Shown: positions 1-9,469 of the stretch, one piece after another
Layout: the number at the start of each line of letters is the position of its first letter
Position numbering within the stretch: position 1 is the first letter of the stretch
NCBI GenBank assembly: GCA_029339195.1
Contig: JAPTJF010000274.1
Coordinates: forward strand, 1 to 64,000
DNA from: Micractinium sp. NFX-FRZ
Lineage: Eukaryota; Chlorophyta; Trebouxiophyceae; Chlorellales; Chlorellaceae
Direction: 5' to 3'
DNA: 64,000 nt
Notes under the pieces: model-generated
What the model was told of the DNA's origin: nothing
Database searches by the model: none
The model's input: the letters and a program-made list of their open reading frames with translations, nothing else
Program-made: the position numbers and the translations under genes

Positions 1-2268
1 GCCACCCCAGCGACAACACGTACATCGCCCAGATTGGGGAGCCGGGGGCAGACCACTCGTACTGGGGCAGGTGAGGGCCTTGGTTGGGGTGTGGGGAGTG
101 GAATGAGAAGCGGAAGGTGACATGCTTGCCTTTGCCCCTGCACGCCTCCCCCACACAACCCTCCACCCCCGTGCCTTCATCCACCCACCAGCCCACGCAC
201 CTACCCACCGCTTGCCCCACATGCACGCCACCCTCCACCCCCGTGCCTCCCACCTGCCTGCCCCCACCCACCAGCCCACCAGCACCCTCCCCCTTGCCCC
301 CCCCTTAACCCCCGCAGGCCCGAGGAGCAGAAGGGCGCCCGCCCCGCATACACCTGGGACGCCTCCAAGCCCGCCTCTGACGCCGCCGGCGCCGCCGCCT
401 CCGCCCTCGCCTCCGCCTCCCTGCTCTTCCAGCCCAGCGACCCAGCCTACGCCGCTGCCTGCCTCGACCACGCCCGCCGCCTCTTCGCCTTTGCAGCCAA
501 GGTGGGGCGGCAGCTTGAAGAGGGGGGAATGGGAGCCTGGGCCGGTTGGAGTGCTGTGGCAGGGGGGACGGAGGAGCCTGGCACGCCTGCCTCCGCCCCA
601 CCCAGTGCACCCATGTGTGCCCCTCTTCCCACCTCCACCTTGTCGACTGCCCTCACAACACCCTCCTGTGCCCCCCCTGCAGTACGAGGGCAAGTACAGC
701 GCCTCCCAGCCCGCCCCCACCTACGTCTACCCCTCCACCAACTTTGAGGACGACCTGGCCTTTGCGGTGGGTGGGGCGGGTTGGCTGGGGTGTAGGGAGG
801 AGGTGTTTAGTGGGTGGGTGCGGCGGGCAGGGGTGGGGTGAGAGCGGCAGGCTGCCCCAGAGCAGGCTGCCTCCATATTGCTTGCCCCATCTCAATCACT
901 CCCACTGTTGACTGCTCATCCCAGCCCTCCTGCCTCTCTTCCCCCGTCCACAGGCCGCCTGGCTGTACCGCGCCACCGGGGAGGACTCGTACCTGGCTGC
1001 CGCCCGCTCTTACCTCAAGCGCGCGCAGGTGGGGGAGAAGGTGGGGCGGAGGGGGAGGGTGGAGGGGATGGCGGTGCGCACCCCTGGCATGCATGCAAGG
1101 CTGTTGCGCTGCCTTGCGCCCTGCTGTCACGTCAACACTCTACTCAGTGCCGTCCCCTGTTGACGCCAACCCCCTTGCCCCCTCGCCCTGCCCTCCCCCC
1201 CACCGGTGCAGTACCAGCGCAACTACTACGTCTCCTGGGACAGCGTGTTTGTGCCCGCCGACATCCTGCTCTCCTCCCTGGGTGTGGGCCCCTCCGAGGG
1301 GGTGGACCACGCCTACCAGATCCAGGCATTCCTGGACACGTGGCAGAAGGGTGAGCGCGGGGCGGGGAGGCGGGGGGAGAGGGTGGGCGTGGAGGGGTGG
1401 GGCAGGAGGGCTTGAGCGCTTTTCATACCCCCTGCACATCGCCTGGCTTCGATGGAGTCGCCATGCTGGTGCCGGCACCGCCCTCTGCCAATGCGCCCTG
1501 TGCGGCCGTGGTGCCACCCGGCCTGCGACCGCCTGTCCAGGCTCCCCCTGACCACTGTCCTGCCACCCTGCCCACCCCCTCCCCGCAGGCCAGAACGGCG
1601 TCAAGCTGTCCCCCAAGGGCCTGGCCCTGGCGCCTCTGGGCGGGTGGGGCAACCTGCGCCACGCCTCCAACGCCGCCTTCATGATGGTGCTGCACGCCAA
1701 GGCCACACCCCAGCCAGACGTGCGCTCCGCCTGCCTGGCCTGGGCGCAGGGGCAGCTGCGCTACATGCTGGGCCTTAAGGGCAGCGACAGGTGAGGGCGG
1801 GAGGGAGATGGGCGACGGCCTTTGCTCATTGATGTGCATGCTGTGTCCACGCTGTGGTTGTCAGCCCTGCCTGCCTGCCACATGCCCATGCTCACCCAAT
1901 GCACCCCCTCGGACCCCCACCCCACTCACCTCCCCACCCGCTCTCCCCTCCACCTGCACCCCCGCAGGAGCTTTGTGGTCGGCTACGGCAACAACCCACC
2001 CACCCGCGTGCACCACCGCGCCGCCTCCTGCCCCTCCGTCCCCGCCCCCTGCAACTACGAGTCGGCCTTCAAGGCGCCTGGCCCCAACCCGCACGTGCTG
2101 GCGGGCGCCCTGGTGGGCGGGCCCCCCGGACCCTCTGACGCCTACGAGGACGACCGCGAGAACTTCCAGACCAACGAGGTGGCAGTGGACTACAACGCCG
2201 GCTTCTCGGGGGCGCTGGCCGGACTGGTGCAGCTGCTGCCGGCAGCCCCCGCCTCCGCCTCCGCCTGA
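1..2268 (+). CDS. Endoglucanase, glycoside hydrolase family 9 (3' part; 5' end outside window)
   Basis: Cuts beta-1,4-glucan, probably secreted or acting at the cell wall. Seven exons can be joined in phase: 3-70, 318-501, 683-766, 954-1028, 1212-1350, 1589-1790 and 1968-2268, giving the last 350 residues. Family marks seen: the DHSYWGRPEE block near the start, the histidine block PPTRVHHR, and the C-terminal NEVAVDYNAGF block that in GH9 carries the catalytic acid glutamate. All introns are GT-AG. The N-terminal region, including any signal peptide and the catalytic Asp pair, lies upstream of base 1. The family assignment is firm; substrate and location are inferred from the family. Confidence 0.9.
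71..317 (+). repeat. Intron with internal CCACC-rich duplication (GH9 gene)
   Basis: The first visible intron of the GH9 gene contains two similar blocks, around 160-195 and 232-285. Each begins with a CCTCCACCCCCGTGCC run followed by CCCACC/CAGCCCAC runs. It is low-complexity, pyrimidine-rich intron sequence with no coding content. Confidence 0.55.
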
Positions 2269-2549
2269 GGCGGTGGTGCTCCGGGGAACACACGGCGCGG
2301 TGCTGCCCCATCCCCTTGCCCCTTGCCTTAGGCAGGGATCAGCAGCGCGCTCACACCCGCCCCTCCCCACTGTACCCCTCTGTGACCCTGCCCACCTTCC
2401 CTGTTTTTTGTGCTTGTGCTCAATCTACAAGTCGATAAATTTCAGTCTGTCTTGCCTCGGTTTTAACTGTTCTTGCTTCACTCATTGACTCAACAGCCAC
2501 TCAACTGAAATGCTTGGTCCTCCCTGGTCCCCACTTTGCCTTGCTTTTA

Positions 2550-2554
2550 TGTAA
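2550..2554 (+). promoter_or_regulatory. Putative polyadenylation signal TGTAA (GH9 gene)
   Basis: TGTAA, the usual green-algal polyadenylation element, lies 282 bases after the GH9 stop codon. It is the first such element downstream on this strand. Confidence 0.5.
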
Positions 2555-3141
2555 CAATCTCCGAACATGTAGAGCACACCACCAGCGGGCCAGTCCAGTG
2601 GCATGGCCGAGGGAGGAGAGGAATGGGCATGCGCATGCTTCGCATGTTTCTCTCCGCCAGCCTGGCACTGCCTACGTACCTATGTGTGTGGGGCCCCCCA
2701 CAGATCCGACAGCTCACCAAGAAGTTACCTTGGCAAACGATGACTGAATATATTCTAAAAAGCTGTACCAGTGCCCAGCTGAAGCTGGTGCATCATTTGG
2801 GGGACACGATATAGTAGCTTTGGGTTCGGCCGGCACCCACCCGCCCTTGATGCCCCTGCACCTACCGCCGCAGGCGGCATTGTTTCCTGGTGTAGCTATA
2901 CTGCACTGTCTAAAGATATCGAGCTGGCCTAGCCAAGGGCCAAACTAACTGGTTCGAAGAAAAAAATGCAAAGTACTGCATGCTTGGGCGGCGCTGCTGC
3001 TGCGGCTGCTTTGCTGGAGGTCAGCTGGGCATTTGCAGGAGATGTAGGATTGCATCTGGCTGGCAAGCATGGCACCATCGACCGCTTCGCTCCTCATGCC
3101 CACCACCTGGCATTCGTCAAAACGGCGCATAGTTCCAGTCA
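2555..3141. other. Intergenic, between convergent 3' ends
   Basis: I see no supported gene here. The stretch separates the 3' end of the GH9 gene from the 3' end of the J-domain gene on the other strand. Short open frames here resemble no family and lack splice support. Confidence 0.5.
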
Positions 3142-3146
3142 TTACA
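3142..3146 (-). promoter_or_regulatory. Putative polyadenylation signal TGTAA (J-domain gene)
   Basis: TTACA on the + strand reads TGTAA on the minus strand, about 120 bases after the stop codon of the J-domain gene. The position supports the last exon proposed for that gene. Confidence 0.5.
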
Positions 3147-3263
3147 AGTGTCATGAAGGGCAGGATGCGCAAGCAGGAGGGTGCACCAGCCGGCAGCGAA
3201 GCAGGATGTGCCGCCGCGCCCTCACGACTTGGGCGGTCGAGAGTGTTGCATAGCGCTCACCGC

Positions 3264-6200
3264 TCACCGCGCCGTCCGTCCCACGCCGTGGAAGCGCAGC
3301 GCGCTGCTCAGCCAGCCGCGCCAGCCGCCCTGCTGCTGGCCCTCTCCTGCAGCTTCATCCCTCGTGTCGGCAGCCGCCTTTGCAGCCCTCAGGCGGCCAA
3401 ACAGCCCCAGCGGCTGCCGGGCTGCCCGCTCATGGTCCAAGGAGTCGAATGCGGCGGTGAGCACAAACACGGCGGGGGGCAGGACGGCGGGGTGCTCGGC
3501 CCGCTCCTGTCCCGCCCACTCTAGATACCTGTGAGCATGGGGGGGCAACCAGGTGAGGTGATTGCCTGTTGGACCCACTTAAGGAGCAACCTCCCTCTGC
3601 AGTTGCCCCCGGGGCCCTCAAGCGAGCAGCTAAACGTGTAGCAGGACAGCTGCAAGCAGGGAAGGCTTGCGAGGCAGCAGTCGTGGGAGCCAGCAAGCAA
3701 GCAGCTCAAGTATCCAGAAGGTACAGCAGTCGGCAGTGCATTGCAACCAGCAAGTGTGCAACAACAAGGCATGCACAGCTCACCAGCCGCCGACATCGTG
3801 CTCATAGGACAGTGGCTTGAAGAGCCAGAGGGAGGAGGGAGGCAGCCAGGCACGGCGCGCGCGGCACACCACCAGGCGGCTGGGGCGGCGGGTGCGCAGG
3901 CCCGTGGCACCGGGCTCGGCAGCAAAAGTGAGGTGCCTGCGGGGGACAGGGGGGCACTGTAGAGGTGTGGACGGCGCGGCAGGTGCGCGCATCGTGAGAC
4001 CAGCCACCGACCTGATCCCAGGGCTGTGTGGCGCGCAGCACTGCTTGGGCAGTACATCCAGCACCGCTTGGGCAGTACCTCCCTCCTGGGGATGCAATCC
4101 AGCCAGTCCGCGCAGACAGCCAGCAGGGCAGCCGCCTCCCACCCTTCCCACAGCACCACACCACACCCTGCACCCACCGGACAAGCGGAGTTTGTGTGCG
4201 GTACACTGTGTGGGTGTGCCGCCCGCGCGCGTCCAGCAGGCGTGCCGAGGAGGCGGTGGCGCTGCCCGGGTCCAGCTGCTGCGACTCGACCTGAGCCAGC
4301 AGCTCGCCAGCGGCGGTGTACACGCCAATCACCTCTGCAGGCAGCGCATGCTGCTCAGCCTGGTGCTGCTGCTTGCCCTGTGCTCCCTCCTGCTGCTCTT
4401 GTTCTCGCTGCTGCTCCTGTGGCTGCTGCCGCTCTTGCTGCTGCCGCCCCTGCTGCTGTGGCCCGGCCTCACCGTCTGCCTGAAGCTGCCCTGGGCTGCT
4501 ACTGCTGCTGCTGCTGCTGCCGCCGTGGGGAGGCCGCGGGAAGTGCCGCACGGCGGTGGCCACCAGCTGCCCACCCACAAAAAAATCAAGCTGGTCAGGG
4601 TCCCGAGCCTCCTGCTGTGCCTGCTGAGCCTGCTGTGCCTGCTGCTGCGCCCGGTGCTCTCCTGCTGGCTGCTGAGCATGCTCTTGCTGCTGCGGCCCTG
4701 CCTGCGGCGCTGCTTTCTGCACATCTTGCTGCTGCGCTGTCGCATGGCAGGCCAGCTCAGCGCCCCCCACTGCCGCCTCTTCCAGCTGCTGCCGCCCACG
4801 GCCCGCCTGCGCCCCTGCTTCGCCCTGCCCCGCGCCCACTGGCAGCGCCCCCGCCGCTTCGACCGTCCCCTGCCCGCTGCGCAGCGCCGCCGCCTGCTGT
4901 TGTGCTGCCAGCAGCTCCAGCCGCCGCTCCCTCACCGCCCCCAGCTCCTGCCTCCCGCTGACCAGCAGCAGCAGGTCAGGGCAGTCTGACGAGGCGCGCT
5001 CATCGCACTCGAATGCATCCGGCAGCCAGCCACTCTCCAGCTCCTCCTGACGCAGCTTGGGCCCGAGGTAGGCCCGCCGCACCGCCGAGTGAAGCTCCCT
5101 GCAGGGTGGCAGGCACGCGCAGTGGCACATCGCAGACATGCGCTCAAGTCCGTTGACAGCTGGGCTGTGCCAATGAAAGCTGCAGAGGGGTTCCCAATGT
5201 GCCACCCGCCAGCAATTGTCTCGGCTCCATCCCCGACACCTTGTCTTCTTTAGCCCCACTCTTCTCACCCTCACCTTGCTTTTGTGTCTAAAGAACCCAC
5301 TCCGCTCACTCCTGGCTTCCCTCTCCTTGCACAACCTACCCAGCTCAGCTCACCCCTGCAGCTCCTGCCGCATGTGGTCCAAGGCCCCCGAGGCCGGCCG
5401 GTCGTGGAACATGCGGCCCAGCCCCCAGGAGAGGTCCACCTGCGAGGGGCCGGGAGGGGCAGCCGAGCAGGGCTCAAAGCAGGGGTGGGGAGGTTTGAGC
5501 TGTGGTAAGTGCTGGAACCGGGCGGGAGGAGCAGAAGCAAGGAGCAGGCACACGAGCAGATGCCGGGGCTGTTTGTGGTACCCCCCGCCCGCCTCACCGG
5601 CGCCTCCTCGTACGCTGCGTCTGCTGCGCCCTGCACGCCCGAGGCCGCCGCGGCGCGCAGCACGCTGGGCCCGGCCGTGTCTCGGCTCAGGTCGTACAGC
5701 TGGCGGGAGCGGGGGTTGCTGAGCACCTGCGGGGCACAGAAGGTGAGTGGAGGCATCCCTGTGTGGCGTGGCGTGGCGCGGCACAGGCAGAGCACCACGT
5801 GCCCAGGAAACAAGGGGACGGCTGGCACAGGCTGCAGGGGGTGGCAGGCAGGCGGGTGGCCTGAGCTCCGGTGAGCACAGATGGCAGGCACCCCCCTCCT
5901 CCAGCATGTCGTGCTCAGCGCACCTTGTAGGCCGCAAGCAGCTGCACAAAGGCGGGGGTGGTGGTGTCGGCATCCCTGGAGGCATCTGGGTGCAGCTCCT
6001 TGGCACGCTGCGTGGGGCAGAGGAGGCAGGTTGGGCGGACAGGCGGATGGAGGGAGCCCGCAGGTACCGTCGGAGAGGGAGGGCGGAGGCAGGAAGTAAG
6101 CATAAGAGGCAAGGTGCGGTGCAGGGCTGGGGCGGCAGCATGTTGGGGGGCTGCTCTACCCTGGCCACCCTCCGTTGCTCAGCGGCGGCGCCACAGCTGC

Positions 6201-6432
6201 AGGCAGTGCGCACCTGGCGGAACGCAGTTTTCAGCTCTGCGTGCGTCGCGCCCTGCTTCACACCGAGGACCGCATAGAGGCAGCTGTCCTCCTGCCCGTG
6301 AGGAGCAGTGCTAGCAAACCCTGCTGCCTGTCCACCAGCGGCGGTGGCGGCAGTGGCGGCCGCGGCAAGAGAGGTACAGCCACCTCGCGGCCACCCCGCC
6401 GCCCACGCCGCCGTTTGGATTCGGGAGATCAT
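3264..6432 (-). CDS. J-domain (DnaJ-like) protein, probably organelle-targeted
   Basis: Hsp70 co-chaperone. Seven exons join in phase on the minus strand: 6432-6214, 6007-5924, 5726-5598, 5439-5354, 5098-4178, 3936-3784 and 3528-3264, giving 618 residues. The J-domain spans roughly residues 50-105, with the HPD motif at 79-81 (LHPDASRD) followed by a YKVLSNPRSRQLYD helix. The first 35 or so residues (MISRIQTAAWAAGWPRGG) are basic and Ala-rich without acid residues, like a mitochondrial or plastid presequence. The large fifth exon carries long Gln/Ala tracts encoded by CAG runs, then a stretch with ALPAEVIGVYTAAGELLAQV. The C-terminal part (WLPPSSLWLFKPLSYEHDV...YLEWAGQERAEHPAVLPP) matches nothing I recognise. 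An in-frame TGA follows the GT of exon 6, so the last exon depends on splicing. The J-domain is certain; targeting is inferred. Confidence 0.82.
4028..4078. repeat. Short tandem repeat in an intron of the J-domain gene
   Basis: Two copies of a CAGCAC(T/C)GCTTGGGCAGTAC unit follow one another, with a period of about 26 bases, in the sixth-exon-proximal intron. It looks like a small local duplication. Confidence 0.5.
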
Positions 6433-6623
6433 TCTGCAACGATCCGAGGGTCTGCCGCGCCCTACAGCCGGTTCAAGCGACTCAGGGTTTGGTGCGGCGT
6501 TTAGAGCGCAAAGGCTGAGCGGGGAAGCGTCGGCAGAGCTTGGCGGCCCGTGCTCGGGCCATGGGCGGGGTGGCGATTGAGCTCAGCGTGCTTCTTTGAT
6601 GGCGGCGAGGCGGTGGCGGCAGC
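6433..6623. promoter_or_regulatory. Upstream region of the J-domain gene
   Basis: 190 bases separate the J-domain start (6432, minus) from an ATG at 6624 on the plus strand. If the plus-strand frame at 6624 is real, this would be a bidirectional promoter. No clear TATA-like element is seen. Confidence 0.3.
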
Positions 6624-7256
6624 ATGGCGCAGCGCACCGCAGAGGCGCTCAATTCCGGCGTGCCTGGCCATCCCCTGCCCCACATCGACCAGCAGTTGAC
6701 TTGTTTTGGTTGTGTTACATCAAAGGACATCCAGATGCTGGATCGTGGTAGGAGGCAGGGTGGCATGACGTCACTGAATGGCCAAGATAGGAAGGATGGG
6801 GGTGGGTTAAGGTGCGGAAGAGGCAAGCACTGCATGGCTGATGCTGGCAGGGGCACGGCGAGCATTCAAACATCTGGCACAGCTTGCTTGGTTGCAGTCG
6901 GTGTGCCCACACCCTGTTTGCTAGCAGCACTTTCCCTCTCTGCCCTCCCCACCCCTCCACCCCCCCTCACAGGGGGCAGCACAAGTCTTTGTCAAGCGGC
7001 GCGGCCAGAACTGTCCCCACGGCTTTCTTGGCTGGGCATCTTGACCCGCCCTTTGGCCAGTAAGTCGAGGAGTTTGAGATTGGAGATGCTGTCGAGGGCT
7101 GAACAGTGCTGCCAGGTGCAACAGGCGGCGACCGCCACCAGCACCAGCCGTGGCCACACCGTCATGGGCTGGGGGCGAATCAGGGCTGCAGCGACCCATT
7201 GTCTTCCAACTGTGCCGCATAGTTTTGCTCCCGGGTGTGTATTATCAGTTCTGTAA
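6624..7256 (+). CDS. Doubtful hypothetical protein
   Basis: An open frame of 210 codons starts with ATG in a good context (CAGCATGGCG). The N-terminal 40 residues (MAQRTAEALNSGVPGHPLPH and on) look protein-like, but the remainder is low-complexity. I recognise no domain. A TGTAA element overlaps the stop codon at 7252-7256 and could be the polyadenylation signal of a plus-strand transcript. The frame could also be partly intronic: an AG acceptor at about 6970 opens a frame reading AAQVFVKRRGQNCPHGFLGW. It may be chance in GC-rich DNA. Confidence 0.25.
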   Translation: MAQRTAEALNSGVPGHPLPHIDQQLTCFGCVTSKDIQMLDRGRRQGGMTSLNGQDRKDGGGLRCGRGKHCMADAGRGTASIQTSGTACLVAVGVPTPCLLAALSLSALPTPPPPLTGGSTSLCQAARPELSPRLSWLGILTRPLASKSRSLRLEMLSRAEQCCQVQQAATATSTSRGHTVMGWGRIRAAATHCLPTVPHSFAPGCVLSVL

Positions 7257-7860
7257 CAGTTCAACCCTGGCTGCACACGAGCAGAAGCTGGCCATGGCCC
7301 TGTGCCGCGCACTGCTCACATTTCAGCCCCACTTCCTGCTTGAAACTCTTGCTAATGCTTGCATCTGAATTTCAGGGATCTGATGAGTTAGCAAGACGGG
7401 ATGGAAAACAGAGTGCTGCGGCGGCGGCACGCTGTGCTGTGCAGGCGGCGCCAGGTCGGCGGTGCTAAGAATGGAGTTCCTGCTGGTAGCAGCGCATTGA
7501 TCGCATCCTGCATCCCTGGATAGTGCTCGGGGCACGCAGCGGCGAGCCTGTTTTCGGCACGGCGAGACGCAAGCACCAAGTGCTGCCTGTCCTGGTTTCC
7601 GTGGCCCCTCTTTCCGACCTGGCTTGACTGAAACGTCTACCAGCGGCTCTCGGGGCAGCGCAGCAGCGGCGCAGCAACCTTGCGGCTCTCCACCCTTCTG
7701 CAGGTGCGCCATCGGAGGCTATTGTAGGTCACCTGGTGTCGAGGCCGCTATGAGGTGCATCCACACGCGGCGTCGCCGCTGCTCACTGCCGTCCCGGCCC
7801 CCTTCCCCCGCCTCTGCCCGCAGGACGCGCCTGTGTGCTGCACTTGCGGGCACGCACCCT
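7257..7860. other. Upstream region of the Gln-rich protein gene
   Basis: Leader or promoter of the next gene. An in-frame ATG at 7750 would add 37 Arg-rich residues (MRCIHTRRRRCSLPSRPPSP...) ahead of the start I chose at 7861, so the true start is unsettled. Nothing else is supported. Confidence 0.4.
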
Positions 7861-9410
7861 ATGAGCGGGTTTGGGAGCAACCAGTTCCAGCAGTTCTTCA
7901 ACGGGGGCACAGCACCCACCAGCGGCCAGTCATTCCCTGCGCCAGGGCAGCAGCAGGGTGAGGCCTCAAGCCGGGTGGGCGGGCGGCGGGGGTGGCGGGG
8001 CACAGCCGGCGGTGCAGGGCGGCAAGGCCCTGCTCGTCATGCAGGCAACGCTGATGGAGCGGGTTTGCCGCTTGCCATGCTTGTCTGAGGCAGAACCAGT
8101 GCATGAGGAATTCCCTTCAAGTGCACCCTGAAGCAAGCCCAATCCACCCATGTGCCCACCACCCACTCGGCCCCCTGCCCTGCAGCGCCGCCGCGCCCGG
8201 GGCCCAGCGTGGATCAACTGGTCAGGTGCGGTGCAGGGCTGTATCCTTGGGGGATTTGGGCAGGCAGGGTGCAGCAGGGATGGCCTGTGCAGCAGCCCTG
8301 CACGCGCTGTGCCTTTCTGGCGTCCCCACACTGCTGGAGGCACTGCCTCCCTTCTCTCCCCTAGCTCCCCCTCGTACTGCTGGAGCATGGCTTCGCCCAC
8401 TACATCACCCCCGCCTCTCTTCCCCCGCCCCCTGAACAAACACCCACACCTGTAATTGCACAAGCTGTGCAGCCAGCAGGAGTGCAGCCCTCGTCGACAC
8501 CCCCTACCTCATCTGCCCCTCGTTGACCTCTTCAATACGCCACCTGGCCCTTCCCTCCTCAGCAAGCTGGAGTCCAGCCTGCGTGGACATCCCCGCGACC
8601 TCATCTACCCCCTCTTGACCCTCATCAATACGTCCCCCGCCCCCCCCCCCTCCCCCCACCCACACACCTGTTCCTGCCGTGCAGCCAGCTGGAGTTCAGC
8701 TTCATCGACATCCCCGACCTCGTCTCCCTGTCCGACGAGGAGGAGGAGCAGCTGCCGCCCGAGGAGCGGCGCAGGCGGCGGGCAGAGAAGCAGCGGCGCG
8801 AGGCGGCGGCGCGGCAGGTGAGGTGGTCAGGGCGGGCGGGGAGGGCGGCCATTGCCCCAGCGTCCACGGTGGGATCGCGTGCAGGGCTGCATGCCTGCTG
8901 TGTGGATGGCGTGGCGCGCCAGGCGTGGTTGCCGCCGTCTTGCGCATGCGTTCCACGGCCGGCGTTTAGACTGCGCTGCGTTTGCTGCCTGGCTTGATCT
9001 TGTACACCATTTCGAGGCCGCGGTTGCCCGTGCTGCCTTCCCATTCTGTGCAGGCTGCGCTGCAGCGAGCGCTGGCAGGGCAGGGGGTTGTGGGTGCTGC
9101 TCCCTCCGGCTTTGATCCCACCCCTTACCAGCAGCACCTGGCGCAGGTTGCAGCGCAGCAGCAACAGCAACAGCAGCCGCAGCAGGCAGCAGCGTACGTT
9201 CAGCAAGCCCAAGACCAGGCGGCGGCGCAGCAGCAGGCAGCAGCGCACTTCCAGCAGCAGCAGCAGCAGCAGCAGCTGGCACAGCAGCAGGCCCAGGCAG
9301 CAGCACACTACCAGCAGCAGCAGGCCCAGGCAGCAGCACACTACCAGCAGCAGCAGGCAGCTGCGCACTTCCAGCAGCAGCAGCAGCCCCCTGGCTTTGG
9401 TTTCCACTAG
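7861..9410 (+). CDS. Small Gln-rich protein of unknown function
   Basis: I do not recognise this protein. Four exons join in phase: 7861-7957, 8186-8225, 8685-8817 and 9054-9410, about 208 residues. Order of parts: a Gly/Asn/Gln-rich start (MSGFGSNQFQQFFNGG), a short Pro-rich linker, a hydrophobic-acidic block (VSQLEFSFIDIPDLVSLSDE), a strongly basic Arg/Lys/Glu helix (PPEERRRRRAEKQRREAAAR), then a long Gln/Ala tail with repeated AAAHYQQQQAQ units ending PPGFGFH. Exon 2 is only 40 bases. The intron before exon 3 holds two decayed copies of the start of exon 3. The tail is encoded by CAG/GCA runs and ends 59 bases before the next start codon. The composition suggests a nucleic-acid or protein scaffold role, but that is only inference. 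An upstream in-frame ATG at 7750 is an alternative start. Confidence 0.65.
8446..8684 (+). repeat. Two decayed copies of exon 3 start (Gln-rich gene intron)
   Basis: The real exon 3 begins at 8685 after GTGCAG with CCAGCTGGAGTTCAGC. Similar segments begin at 8473 (GTGCAG then CCAGCAGGAGTGCAGC) and 8563 (CTCAG then CAAGCTGGAGTCCAGC). Both continue with counterparts of GACATCCCCGACCTC. The first two also share a following segment, TTGACC(T)CTCATCAATACG-like. Offsets are 90 and 122 bases. Confidence 0.8.
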
Positions 9411-9469
9411 CGTCTCATACCAGCCCACTGCGGCCCTTCCTGCCAGCCGGAGAGCAGCCTGGGAGCTGG

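Noticed and set aside
9121..9400. CAG repeat tract considered as a CRISPR-like or transposon-type repeat
   Set aside because: It encodes the Gln/Ala tail of a spliced protein in frame, with no spacers, terminal inverted repeats or target-site duplications. No transposase or integrase is seen anywhere in the window.
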